DNA of 64,000 nt from assembly GCA_036674765.1 (NCBI GenBank), contig JARVKI010000024.1, positions 310,001 to 374,000 of the forward strand, read 5' to 3'. Below are positions 44,383 through 55,512 of the stretch, one piece after another (the first letter of the stretch is position 1; each line of letters begins with the position of its first letter). The stretch is from Seiridium cupressi. Taxonomy: Eukaryota > Ascomycota > Sordariomycetes > Amphisphaeriales > Sporocadaceae. Under the pieces are notes generated by a model. That model ran no database searches and had not been told where the DNA came from. It saw only the letters and a program-made list of their open reading frames with translations. Position numbers and translations under genes: made by a program.

Positions 44383-45258
44383 TTGACGATCTCGGTATGT
44401 CATCTATGCCGAGTGTCTCAGCTATGGCCGGCTTGCAAATATGGTTCTCCATTTTGAGTCAGGGGACAGTTTTCTGCTCTGTTGAATATCATCAGCTCCT
44501 GGCCTTATCCTGGTTCAGCTCATCAAGTATGCAGATATATAGCACATCATAGCATTTGGGGAATCATTTCCACAGCCATCCATGTGTACCAACTTACTTT
44601 CTCTGAAGACTGTCTCGTACTTCAACGTGTCTATCAGTTCATCGTGTTTTCGAACTCTGAATGGACATCAATATCATCGTACCATAATTCCTTGGAGTCT
44701 AGTATATGATATCATTGAAACGACCGAGGCTCAGTAATGCTCTTCAAGGTATCTTAGCTTATTATACAACTGTCTGCGATGATGAATGGGTTGGCGAAGG
44801 GCATGCTAAGAATCTCGTCCCCTGGATGTGTCTGTGCCTGAAGTTAGTCATGATTCACTCATATCGCCGATCCTGCGTCCCCCACAATGCACAAGACTGG
44901 CGACCTCTGAGTACTGGTGATCGACTGGTCTGCCTGTTGTTCCGTGACCAAGTGACTGCGACCAACTGAGTCACCTAGTGGCTGCTTCCACGTGAGGTAT
45001 AGTTGCCCCTTGAGACCTGGAAAATGCGTAGTGGGGGAAACGAGAACTACGCGTGGTTCACGCTGCAGCTCGTCAGGGCGTCCGGCAAGGTTTTCAGGAT
45101 CGTTTTCTTGGCGCGACTCTTTTATTAGATTTCTGTGGGCGTAGTGAAGCCGATGAGGTGATGAGTATGATCCTTGGGCATTCATCATTGTTCCAAAAGA
45201 TTTCCACCACACCACAGTGGAAAGCAGCTTTGTTCGTTTCATGTTCTTTTCGACCGTT

Positions 45259-45271
45259 GACAGTCGACAGC
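45259..45271 (+). repeat. GACAGTCGACAGC motif, copy 1
   Basis: Perfect 13-bp direct repeat with the copy 40 bp downstream; contains the palindrome GTCGAC. A 10-bp core recurs at 45997-46006. Confidence 0.75.
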
Positions 45272-45298
45272 CTTTCATCCCATCTTTTTTCGATTGTG

Positions 45299-45311
45299 GA
45301 CAGTCGACAGC
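45299..45311 (+). repeat. GACAGTCGACAGC motif, copy 2
   Basis: Exact second copy, 40 bp after the first. Could be a regulatory site of the downstream gene or a simple duplication. Confidence 0.75.
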
Positions 45312-46118
45312 TTCTAGAGCCTTGGTGACTAATTCTGCCATTGCTCCTTCTACCACCTCGTGTGCAAATTCTCTCTGCAACTCACACCAGCAAGCATACA
45401 TCTGGGACAACAACACCCATTCTGCCTAGATCATGCGAAAACGACAAGCACTGCCACCTAAAGGAATCCGTTCCTCACTCAGTCCTCTCGACGGTATTCC
45501 TCTGAATTTCCGCTTGCTTGTCTTGACACCATCATTCACAGCGGTGCTTGCCTTGGTATTGCTCTTCCAAGCCAAGGTTCACGTCGCACCTTCCCACAGA
45601 TCTCCGAGCATTCTCTTGACACCGTCATCCCTCAATCTCAGCTCAGTGAGCCGACGTTAGGCCGTCGAAATACCAAGGTACGTTCATCACCACAATAATA
45701 TATCTCATGCCGAGCACGGTCGACATCGGTCACAGCATGTATCATCCTACCTGGGGCGCGGGCTTTCAATAAACCCTTATTGTCTGCGTTATCATCCCAT
45801 CATGGCACCAAGTTATCATATTTTTTTCACCGTCGATTTGCTGGATGGCAGAGTCCAATACTGACGGCTTTGAATAGAGCTCTTGCTGGTCAGCTCCGCC
45901 AAGTATTGCCCCTTGCGCCGTTCAAGGTAGGCTCGTCGAGTATTAGCTGCGTTTCAGCCAGGGCAATTGAAGCAACGCACTCGCGCCACTTGATATAGTC
46001 GACAGCATACACACCCTCGTTCACTGGGTTTCGTAACAAGCCAGTATGTCCTATATGCTACATAGCCAGCCAACAATACTTGAAGTATTGCTAATTCCCT
46101 TCCAGGTCACAAAGCCAT

Positions 46119-47042
46119 TTGTCTTCCCTCAATGCTCTATCGGTATCTTCATTCACAATGTCTGGTCGCTCCCGCAACTTGCCTCCCTGTTCCGAGGAGG
46201 TCACTGCTTTTTGGGAGGTACGAAGCATGGATCCCGTCCCTCAATTCGATTATTATGGGCAGAACCTCCTTGGTGCTGTCCACCTTCGAGCCTTGGAGGA
46301 TCAAAAGTCCGAGTGGGATGATGCCATTAATCAGGACATCGCTTCGACTGCTTGGGACTCTGATGAGTCTTGGGGTTTCGATGATGAGGCAGCATCCAAC
46401 GATTACACTTCTTCGGAAGATGATTCAGAGGCCGTGGATTCCTCTGATGACAGCAACTACGATGCTCCTGATGACAGCTCGGACGGCGTGGATGACTCCA
46501 CTGATTGCTGCAACAACGATACTTCCGATGACGATTCGGAAATAGTGAGTCCTACTTACGTCAGCGATTACAATGTCTCTGAAGACGGTGTAGACGCCGT
46601 GGATGGCCCGGCTGGTTTCAGCGACGATAATGCTTCCAATGACGCTTTGGATAGCGTGGATGGCTCTGCTGGCTCCGGCAACACTTCTGACGACACCTCC
46701 GACAACACCTCCGACATCCTCGACTCGTCTTCAGCTTGTGACGACAGCGATGAAACCGAGTCTCAGGCCCCCGTTCCCATATCGACCGATGCTGACTTGC
46801 ACTTCGCAATGGCCCGTCTCCAGAGAAGATGGAAGCATCCCAACGTATTCTGTGGCTCCCAGAAGACGGTGCCGATGAATGAATGGGCTTTGTATCCCTA
46901 CTTCGATGCGGCTGATTTCCTGATGGGTCAGGCATGGCGCTACTACTATCAAGGAACCAAACGACAGGAATGGGGGTTCCGCCGCCACAGGAGGGCAAAG
47001 AGGGCCAAGGCGGGTAAATCACCTCTTTCCAAGGAGATATGA
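46119..47042 (+). CDS. Protein with acidic Ser/Asp tandem repeats and basic C terminus
   Basis: Single exon of 307 residues (or 294 from the ATG at 46158). Residues 1-90 are mixed, with PQFDYYGQNLLGAVHLRALE. Residues ~93-207 form about six diverged units of 17-19 residues rich in Asp and Ser, for example DAPDDSSDGVDDSTDCCNN and VSEDGVDAVDGPAGFSDDN. The C-terminal ~85 residues look folded (LHFAMARLQRRWKH, YPYFDAADFLMGQAWRYYY) and end in a strongly basic RRHRRAKRAKAGK stretch that could be a nuclear localisation signal. An acidic middle beside a basic tail could act in histone or transcription-factor contacts, but no family is recognised. Confidence 0.72.
   Translation: MSSLNALSVSSFTMSGRSRNLPPCSEEVTAFWEVRSMDPVPQFDYYGQNLLGAVHLRALEDQKSEWDDAINQDIASTAWDSDESWGFDDEAASNDYTSSEDDSEAVDSSDDSNYDAPDDSSDGVDDSTDCCNNDTSDDDSEIVSPTYVSDYNVSEDGVDAVDGPAGFSDDNASNDALDSVDGSAGSGNTSDDTSDNTSDILDSSSACDDSDETESQAPVPISTDADLHFAMARLQRRWKHPNVFCGSQKTVPMNEWALYPYFDAADFLMGQAWRYYYQGTKRQEWGFRRHRRAKRAKAGKSPLSKEI
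46395..46740 (+). repeat. Coding tandem repeat, ~57-bp units
   Basis: Encodes the acidic units above. Units share GATGAC, GACGGCGTGGAT-like and TCCGATGAC blocks but are much diverged, so the array is old. Confidence 0.65.
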
Positions 47043-47952
47043 TCACTTCTCGACTCTGAACGCTGTCGAATGGTGTTCTTTCATTTGCTCAAGAACATTG
47101 CAATTGCCGTTTTTGTTTGCTGGCGTTGAGGGTTGGAAATGTACGAGTACTACTATGTGACCAGGATCAAGGACAAGTTTCATGGTTGATTGACACCGTG
47201 AAAAAGGCATTGGTACATGACATACAGATGCCAGCAGATTTTCGTGGAGGCAGCGCGAGGGTACTTGGAGTCATAGACAGGCCTTGCGGGTGATTCTCGA
47301 TCATCAATTCAGGACGACGTGTATAATAGCATACACATGGGCTTTGAAAGTTGCAGACAGACATCGATAGGAAGCATTTAATTTGGCAGCCCTGTGTGAT
47401 CCTTCGTGACATATTGTGATGGATACGACTATGCTACCATGTTAAGAAGAATGGCGTCTGTAAATAGAATACCAGACTGCAACAGTAAACCTGCATGACA
47501 ATGGCACTGATTTACAGGATTGAATCAACTCGCACGTAATTCGGGTTGAGTTGACTATTCGATTCAGCGAAGTACCCGTGATGACTGTGTGGTGAGTGGG
47601 AATGGGTCTTCTTGAGGGCACTCATTGACACGCCCCACAACAGCCTGTGTTACTATCACATGCGAATCCATCTCCATCCTACATAATGCAGTATTACAAT
47701 CGAAATACTCCATGAATTGTTTCAACTACAGAAAACTATAACTACCTACTCTTAGAGCCCATACTATTCCAAATACAGGCGACTCTTAAATACATCTAGT
47801 TGCTGTCGACTTTGTTCCCACAGACAGTGCCAGCGGTCCCACGTGCTGAAAGTAAGCGCTAAACCCCCGACACCTTCCAGCAAAAACAGAAGCACACCCA
47901 GCCACGTTTGCAACCGCACAAGACTATACCGACAAAAAGTAAAAGAATTGTG
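47043..47952. other. Intergenic without recognised gene
   Basis: 910 bp between the acidic-repeat gene and tRNA-Ser. Nothing supported. Confidence 0.5.
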
Positions 47953-48057
47953 CGACGCAGGCCTGATTTGAACAGACGCCTCCGAAGAGATGAGATTGCA
48001 CTGTGATTAGAACCACTGATTCTAGTCTCACGCATTAGACCACTCTGCCACTGCGCC
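47953..48057 (-). tRNA. tRNA-Ser (AGA) with 23-nt intron
   Basis: Read on the minus strand: acceptor GGCGCAG pairs with CTGCGTC, discriminator G. The A box is TGGCAGAGTGG. The anticodon stem is TGAGA/TCTCA with loop start CTAGAA, giving anticodon AGA, interrupted after position 37 by about 23 nt. A long variable arm TCTC-TTCG-GAGG marks a class II tRNA, and the T arm is GTCTG-TTCAAAT-CAGGC. G at position 73 and the variable arm favour Ser over Leu. The mature form would be 82 nt. Confidence 0.9.
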
Positions 48058-48488
48058 CTCTGATTGGGTGGAAGATTGTGTCTGTAAACTGGTTCATGTC
48101 CAAAACACAGAGTGGACACTCTACATAGAAAAATGCGTATCTGCGACAGACACTAGTTGGATAGATTAGGGTCCGCGACATGGCGTGGTGCGTGGAATGA
48201 TCCAGGAGAGTCAAAAAGAATTGTCTAGATTTATTGAATCGGAGAAAACTCTTGGTACATGCAATTGGTGACAACATATTGTTTTGGGCAAAGTATCTGC
48301 ATCTATCACAGGGAATGTTCACATTAGTTGGCGGGTATAATAACTGTCATTGTCTGTGATGTTCACGAGTGCCAGTCAGTAGGCCTGTCCGTCAGTCGAC
48401 CCGGCAAAAGATCAAATGCGCACGCGGGCAGAGCGATCAGCACACAAAATATAGGAGGAAGAACCAGTACACAGGCAAAAATAGAAGC
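48058..48488. other. Spacer between two tRNA genes
   Basis: 431 bp between tRNA-Ser and tRNA-Gly, both on the minus strand. No ORF supported. Confidence 0.5.
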
Positions 48489-48559
48489 TGCACTAGCCGC
48501 GAATCGAACGCGGGGCCCATCGATGGCAACGATGGATTTTACCACTAAACCACTAGTGC
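48489..48559 (-). tRNA. tRNA-Gly (GCC)
   Basis: 71 nt on the minus strand. Acceptor GCACTAG/CTAGTGC plus A; D region GTTTAGTGGTAAAAT; anticodon arm CATCG-TTGCCAT-CGATG (anticodon GCC); T arm CCGCG-TTCGATT-CGCGG. All stems pair perfectly and there is no intron. Confidence 0.95.
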
Positions 48560-49287
48560 GAAAATCAGATTGACTGATGTGGTTGGAAAAAGGTGATGAA
48601 ATTGCCGATTATAAAGGGAGGCGATAAGCAAATGCATAGTCTCAGATACCGCGGGAGTGTAGTTGGGTCGGCGACGTTGTGAGAGTTGAGGTGGAGAGCC
48701 CGTGGTGGAGCCGCGGTTGATTGGTTGCATGGTGTGAATGGGCAAGATATCAGATAAGTCAATTGTGAAATCCTACGTAACACCATCGGCAGGCATAAGA
48801 CAAGTAACTGTCGAACTCTCTGCAAATGACGAATGGGCCATCTGTGATCATGTTGTGGAATTTTTTCTTGCGTACCACCAAATTTTGAGCCGAAAGGGAA
48901 TCAATGCCACAACCAATCCAAACTACGTGTCCGACAATGCTTCCCTAATGCGGTGCGGTGCTGTGCGGTCCGCGATTGATGTCAATCTCAGCCTAGCAAA
49001 ACCAGTCGAATGTTCGTTATCGGCGGCAAGGCCTCTCGGCGACAAGACTTCCTTACTCGACATCAGACAAGATCAGACCCTATTGGTGGTGGTTGGTTTA
49101 GATCGGATGTCAATTTTATCTAAGCTCTATACTACATAATTCCGATATTCGTTTCTGTAGCCGCTACCCACCTGGGGTTGGGAATGTAGAAATCAGAAAC
49201 GTGGACCCCGATTTTTCGCTACCTCTTCTATGCTATATCGTGTTCACCCCATGTTGTATACGTGAAAACATACTCCGCCTTCAAGCT
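48560..49287. other. Intergenic without recognised gene
   Basis: 728 bp between tRNA-Gly and the end of the CorA-like gene. Nothing supported. Confidence 0.5.
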
Positions 49288-50867
49288 TCATACTAGACTA
49301 CCGTGGGGGGACTTGGGGTTTCGCAAACTCCGCCAATCCCACCATAGATAGCCCCCAAGAATAACTAGAACAAGAGGTATAGTAATGGCAATGTAAAGCA
49401 ATAAACCCGGCTCTGCAGCGACCCGGAGGCTACCGCCCCCAGAGGCAACATTGATATATCCCATGTCAAGGAAACCCTGGTATAAAATCAGCCGGCGTGT
49501 CCTCGAGCGATGATCTTGTCGAGCTTATGGACCTACAGCAATAAACGTGGGTGGCAGGAAACATAGGGTCACGACAGCTATAGCCCGCATCGTGCGAGCT
49601 TCCATGATTGTGCGGGCTGTCATCTTCTCCCTCGTGTTGGTGCTCCGCAAATTCACGAGATCGCGGATCTGGAGAGAGGTAAGCCCAAAAACACTTAAAA
49701 AGTGCTGTTTAATAATGCTACAAACCATCTCAATCACGCTGTTTAACCTCGTGATGATGCGCTGAACTTGGCTGCGTTCAAAGCCGAGCTGACGCACGAC
49801 ACTCTCAACTCGGTGAGCAAACGCCATCTTCTCGGTTTCGGCATGGCCGCGCCTCCATACTGTCTCGTGCTTTTGCGCTTCTGCTTGAATCATCGACAGC
49901 GTAGAAATGACAGTGCCGAGGACGTGGTGGGCAGTCTCCAGTCTATCCATCATCTCCAACCCATCACGCAAGCTCAGCGCATTGGCTTCACCGACGTAGG
50001 GATGGTCGAAGCGTGTGACTGCAGCATCCCTCTTCTAATAGCTTCATCAGCGCTGATGGTGAATCTACGATTCTTCGAGCCTACAATATTTTCTACCGCT
50101 GCATGGAGGCAAGCGATGTATGTTGCCCAGTTTACCGTAAGACTTTCAAAGACAATACATGGAGTCTCATGCCATCCCTCATCAGCACAGACAGGAGTTT
50201 GACGGAACCTATAACTGTCTTTTATGCGCAGCCAAAGCTCGTCTGCGGGGTTAACAAGGACTGTAGTCTCCCTCTTGGAACTGTCGGGTTCACTTGAGCT
50301 GTATAGTGCCTGTTGTCGCACCGACCACTGCAGAACCTCGCGGTAACGGCTGTCGTTCGGCAGGTCCTCAGCCACGTGTTGATTGCTCTCCACATAGGGA
50401 AGTAAGCAGCAGAACTCAAACACTGTTTGCTGTAAGTATGGGCCACCGAATATCATAAACCTGACGGCTTACCCTTATCGGCTGATCTTTGTGGATCTGG
50501 CGTTGCCAGTGGACTGAACTCCACGAAGGCTCTGCCGAGGTAGTAATCGGTAAGATCCCTTTCAAAGGTATGAATCATCGTCTTGAACATGGACGATGCA
50601 TTTATAGCGGTCGCCAATGAGTTTACGCACAACTCGGTAATTTTCAATGAGCCACGCGAGTATTCTTGGGGGATGATACTGGGATGCAGGGGTCAGTCAG
50701 GGGCCCGATGAAATATACTATAAATTGATCTTACAATAGTGTATTTGATCCTGCTGCAGTAACGGACCGTATGCGGGAGCTGTGATGGCTGTCAACGCCA
50801 AGGACTCAGAACCGAAATGCGGTTTCTCCTGACCAATATGACCGAATTTCATCCTCTTGCTGGTCAT
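49288..50867 (-). CDS. CorA-like (Mg2+ transporter-related) membrane protein, N terminus unresolved
   Basis: Four exons join cleanly: 50678-50473, 50422-50069, 50018-49537 and 49476-49288, with introns of 50, 50 and 60 nt (GTAAGC...CAG, GTAGAT...CAG, GTAGGT...CCAG). The product reads SLKITELCVNSLATAINASS, then YLGRAFVEFSPLA, FDHPYVGEANALSL at the third splice, and a C-terminal membrane part typical of fungal CorA-like proteins: EKMTARTIMEARTMRAIAVV, CFLPPTFIAGFLDMGY, then GLLLYIAITIPLVLVILGG. The exact GMN motif of true CorA is not seen. A candidate first exon (50867-50735, MTSKRMKFGHIGQEK) ends one base out of phase with the next, so either another start exists or the 5' end is mutated. Confidence 0.72.
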
Positions 50868-51955
50868 TCGATCTGTTTAGAGGTGCTGCTTCAAAGGGAG
50901 CTTTGCACTTCGTGTGAACATCTTTCCGCATCGAAACTATGGTCGACTTACTCAGTTGCCATGCCTTTACAGCGCATTTTGTGGCGTAAAGACCACTCGC
51001 CAAGCGAGGGGGAAGGTCGGCAAGACCGATCATTATGGCAGCCGTCGAGAGAAATTGACAATTTAATCAGAGGCCTGGTCTAGAAGAAGAAGGTATATAA
51101 ACACCAAAGTGGTCATCGCCGTGGAAAAGTCGTCCCCTGACTAAACCAAAAGCATCACCGACGAGGCCAGGCTCTGATTGAATATGGATGGCTCATAGTC
51201 TTTTCAATGCATTGGAGAATCTCTAAAAACGCCACAGAAGGGGCTTAGCTCAGCCCGGCATGTTGTCAAATGAGCGTCCTATTTCGAAAACATGCATCAC
51301 TTGCACCTGAATTCCGAGCCCCTCCGAGAGATCTGTCTTGTACTACTCGACTAGCGGATCTAGGGTAGGAGTACTCCAGGGAGACTTACCGCCGTGTTCC
51401 CTGGCCTAGTCACAACATTCTATATCGTTCGGTGGCTAGCTCACTTCCATTGAGTTCTAGATAGTCTAATGAACTTTACAGTGATAGAGGTATACTAAAT
51501 GACTGGAGGTGCGATTCATATAGCTGATGCAAATTTAATTCTGATGAAGGTGGTTCAGGATATTGACGTTTTTCCGTAAAGAAAGGTTTTGGTGGGATGG
51601 AAACATAGCACAATTGTGGCTTGACGCGTCTTGCTGCATACCTCCCGTCTGACCCGGCCACGCCGATGCGCCTTACCCACAGCCCCCATGGGACTCAACC
51701 TAGGAGAATTACATCGGCCTTTCCCTCAGTCATAAGTCTTTTCCGTCTGATTCATGGCCACCAGGTTCCGTATCACATCCTATAAGCTGGTGAGCACCTA
51801 ATATTGTAGCAGAGCGCCTCGGATTGGAAGACAGCTCACATCTGGCATTTTCTCCGCCGCCCAGATCCGGTGATCGCCAGTTAGAAACGACTAAAAGTTA
51901 TCAGTCAGCGCTCTAGCACCATGGCAGAACATGGGTGGCATGAAAGAATTAATCC
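50868..51955. other. Intergenic without recognised gene
   Basis: 1.09 kb between the CorA-like gene's 5' side and the small ORF's 3' end. Nothing supported apart from a possible upstream exon of the CorA-like gene near 50,880-51,033. Confidence 0.4.
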
Positions 51956-52132
51956 TCAGACCTCGATCTTGTACTTGCGGATCATCAGGTTCCGACGCGG
52001 GTCATGTACCCAAGGGTAGAGTGTTCTCAAATGAGCTTCGATATCACTGCGACGAGCACGGTACGTGACGTCCGTTATAACCCAGTCGACATCCTCCAAG
52101 GTGTAAACAGGGATCTCGATCCTGGACGGCAT
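51956..52132 (-). CDS. 58-residue small ORF, probably a real gene
   Basis: An uninterrupted 59-codon frame on the minus strand that starts MPSRIEIPVYTLEDVDWV and ends RKYKIEV. The residue mix is that of a compact folded protein: alternating hydrophobic and charged residues, five aromatics (three Tyr, two Trp), and a helical middle (RRSDIEAHLRTLYP). Codon choice is balanced and GC-ending, unlike random frames nearby. No membrane segment, signal peptide or known motif is visible. It could instead be the last exon of a larger gene, but no upstream exon was found and the preceding DNA looks like leader. Existence is inferred from composition only. Confidence 0.55.
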   Translation of the reverse strand: MPSRIEIPVYTLEDVDWVITDVTYRARRSDIEAHLRTLYPWVHDPRRNLMIRKYKIEV

Positions 52133-52495
52133 CACAATCGACGAACGAGTTTCTTCTTTCTATCTAGATAGACGAAAATCTCTGGAGCAGCGGGACGAAT
52201 CGGTTTGATTATCTATGAAGCGCGATTGTGGTGGCGAAGTGCGACCACGTCACCGCATCTACGCGAGCGAGGTGTCTCATCCGTCAGCTGCAAGACGCCG
52301 CCTTCATCAGCCTACATATGCGCAGCCCACCGATTCCAGCATGCAGTCCCCGCGCCCTCAGTCACGCTACTACGCCTATCAAGATAAAAGGTAGCGTACG
52401 GTATAAATAGTTGGCTTTCATGACCAGCTGACGAGATGCAAGTGCAGAATACATGTATATTCCAGTTTCGATATCGGCTATAGATTGTCAAGTTT
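52133..52495. other. Intergenic, upstream of the small ORF
   Basis: 363 bp; 3' end of the permease gene and leader of the small ORF. Nothing further seen. Confidence 0.5.
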
Positions 52496-55043
52496 CTAAC
52501 TGTTACTATCTATCCGAGGCTCTGCCTCCAAAGGTATAGAATTATTCAACGAGTCCGACTCATCGGAGGAAAGGCTACCTCGCAAGGCTGCCACGAAGTC
52601 GGACCAGGACCGAATCAAGTACGCCGCCTGTGACCCGTCACCGAATATAGTGTAAAGAAATCTCGGGCGGGGCTTCCCGCGTAGCAGAAACCCATTGAAA
52701 GACAGGTAGCTATCGTGCGGATGTCTATGCCCTGTATGCAGAGAAATGCACCAGTGGCATATTCTGGTTGGGTCGCTTGGAAAGTCGTCAACTCCATGGG
52801 TATACTGGATCAAGTCGTATCCGAGAAGCTTGTATATATGTACTGCGGAGTCGTAGCGGACGAAAAGCCACCAGTATATCCAGCCTACCGCAAGAACGCC
52901 GCCTATAACGGCCAAGGCGGCTCTACCGTCGGATTGCCCTATTGGGTCGGAAATGACAATGACTAGACTGAATGCTAGTATGATGATACCCAATAGCGTC
53001 TGTAATGGACCGTACCGCAGGTGGTGAAGCGACCAATACTGTCCTTTCTGAGCTGGTACTTGTCGCATCCAGGCCGCAGGGTTTCGATCGCTTTCCTTCC
53101 TGTACCAGTCCAAGGCAGGGTAACCCGTGTTTTTGAACTTATCCTGAAAAGGGTCGAACCAAATGAATCCAATCCCTACAAGTCCTACGAAATGAGTAAG
53201 TGCTACTCATCGTCTGGGGCTACGTTGTCCCACCTTCAACAAAAAAGTGCCCGTAAACCAGGACGTTGCCTGCAAAGCCGACGGCGTAAGTGGTGTCCGT
53301 CGAGCTGGCAGACAAACAAATCCAAACCACTGTAGTGAGCCAATAAAGGATAACGCCGCCCTCGGGGGAGCCAGGGTGGGTGAGTGCGTCTTGGTCGAAG
53401 ATCAGAGTTACCTCGCGCTCTGCGTTGACCTGACGCCAGGAATATTTGGGTCTTAATGGCCCCGTGCGCCTCCAAAGCCAAGACCAAGGAAGGATGTTGG
53501 TCCAGCCAATGGATTGCTTCACTGCTTCGATATTAGTGAACACACAATATAACATTTTAACGTGAGATGAGCACCTCGAACGCCCGTATAAGCAACACTA
53601 AGCATGCTCCCAACCGCCGACAACGCAATCAAGACAGCTGTTACGACTGCTGCGGTTTCTGATACTGGGTCCCCAGGCTTTGTTGTTGTGCTGAAGTACT
53701 GTGGCGGTGCGTTAGAGGCCTCACCGTCGTGATAATCATGGGGCACGGCTTACAGCGGCAGTGAAGTTTAGGGGAGGACCATCTTTCCAGTTGAATGCGG
53801 CGCCCTGGATATGAATTAATACTGCTGCGCGGTGTGTAAATAGTAGGGTTAAAGATGCGAGTACCACTCCTGGGTGAAAGAGAGCGGGGAAAACTAACAA
53901 GAATGCCAGCCACGAGTAGATAAAGTGACCCTACTATTGAAACCCCCCAGATGAAACCCCATTTGAGTACCGAGAACGAAGGAATCTCGCCAGCGACCTT
54001 TCAACCCTGTTTCTTAGTAGCCTGTTATCAAGGAGCGCTATTGAGGACGAACCAAAGTAGCATTCTCCCAGCCATGAAAACTGTATAAAACGACAATGAA
54101 TGCAGGCACCCATTTGACTTCGTGTGCTATGGAATCATCTGCAGCCCAATTTGGATTTGACCCATTCCTAGTGAGATAAGCAGCACCAAACATTGCGATA
54201 ACTAACAACGATAGAATCTTTGCTCCGGCTGTTGCCTTATTCAATAGTCGACTCTTAGAGTTAGATATATAAAGCAGTAGGCATGTTGCTGTGGTAATTG
54301 AAACAGCCAAGAAACGTAGGAGGTTGAGGCTGATGTCGTCTTGTGGTAAGTCACTCCACGCCGCCTTCTTATAACTAGCTAGGACAAGTTGCGATGCAAA
54401 CTGCATTGCATTGGTGGTTGTGGTGTAAACAAAAATGAAGTAGAAAGCATATAAGGTGTATGCCCAGAGACGGAACCCTGGCAGAAGGTCATCTAGCTTT
54501 GCGCCGATTAGTCCTTATCCATGCGAAGGAAGGGGGCTCGTCAAATGTCAGATACTCACGTAAACGAGTTCACCGCCAGTGAATGGCAGCTTTCTTGCAT
54601 ATTCGAGGTACATCAACATGCTACCAGAAGTGTTTAACAGTGCTATTGTTGGTCTCAATTGATTGGGTTGAGTACCTCAAGATAGTGTAGCCAAAGCCCA
54701 TGGCCCATAGCCCCATTGCGACACTCTTGCTATGTGTGTCCATCAGGACTATATAAGGGCCAGTGAAAATTCCAGTTCCTATCATCTTGTTGATAATCAA
54801 GGCAGCAACATCCCATTGCGTGAGCGTGCGTGGGGCGTCAACTCGAGGGTCGGCATCACGGGTGTCGTCGGCGGTATCGAAAGGGAGCTGTGGGACATCT
54901 TGAGAGGCCGTGATGGCAGGAGAATCATCATCCGAACCTGGTACTGCTCGCTGCCGCATAATGGTGGGCAGGGTCAATTTTTCTGGTCTCAGTGCAGATG
55001 CCATTCTCTGTGCTGTTGATGTGTTCGTGGCTTGATCTCGCAT
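52496..55043 (-). CDS. APC-superfamily amino-acid permease (LAT/Mup1-like) with long C-terminal extension
   Basis: Eight exons (55043-54676, 54620-54560, 54496-54053, 53997-53899, 53804-53754, 53698-53575, 53521-53234, 53184-52496) join in phase to 707 residues. A Gln/Asp-rich cytosolic N terminus is followed by the permease start WDVAALIINKMIGTGIFTGP, the classic TM1 GTGIF motif. Later signs include YLEYARKLPFTGGELVY, FIVVLYSFHGWENATLVAGE (the YSGWxNxNYVxGE block of methionine-type permeases), WGFIWGVSIVGSLYLLV and YTGVRVKQSIGWTNILPW. Eleven to twelve helices fit. The last ~130 residues after the final helices are hydrophilic and unassigned (HWCISLHTGHRHPHDSYL). Substrate is unproven. It is divergent from the kinase-like gene. 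Confidence 0.88.
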
Positions 55044-55512
55044 GGCATGGTGGACAAAGTCCTCTGTGGGCGAAGGGGCTGACTTGGTGCCCTAATAAAG
55101 GCCTCCCAGTCCTGAACCACGCTCCGTGGTACAGGTAAGTCGATGTAGACTGACCGCCTAGTTCATCTAAACATCCAGCGCCACCATGCAAGTACGAGAC
55201 ACTTGGGCATCTTTATCGCAGTTCCCATTGGGTGACCGCTACCGCGTCAACCGAGCGAACCGATGACCCAGCCCCCAATTCAGCTGCACCCAGAGACCGG
55301 TCGAAAGGCAGACTCGCTTGCCCGGCGCTGCTATTTCACTGCCTTGGAGAGCTGCCCATCAGCGTGGACTTCTGGTTCCATCATTCACATTACGCCGCCG
55401 GAACCAATAGCTTAGACGGTTACCATTCTCGGCCTACCGCAACTCACTTTATTCGGTCGTAATACCTCAAGTCTCAGGGCACTCAAACGTCTGCCCTTCG
55501 CTGCGACCCTGC
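55044..55512. promoter_or_regulatory. Divergent promoter of permease and kinase-like genes
   Basis: 469 bp between the two start codons, so it must hold both promoters. No known binding site was assigned. Confidence 0.5.

Larger units (their letters stand above)
44383..46118. other. Gene-free region, probable leader of the acidic-repeat gene
   Basis: 1.74 kb. The part after about 45,200 is C/T-rich and carries three copies of AGTCGACAGC, consistent with promoter/leader DNA. A 185-codon minus-strand frame and a 75-codon plus-strand frame have no support. Confidence 0.45.

Noticed and set aside
44859..45416. 185-codon minus-strand frame
   Set aside because: No domain, poor composition, and it overlaps C/T-rich leader-like DNA of the plus-strand gene.
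45433..45660. 75-codon plus-strand frame as an upstream exon of the acidic-repeat gene
   Set aside because: No phase-correct splice to 46119 was convincing and the composition is leader-like.
49970..50460. CorA-like gene as a frameshifted pseudogene
   Set aside because: Two phase-correct 50-nt GT-AG introns explain both frame changes and give natural protein joins.
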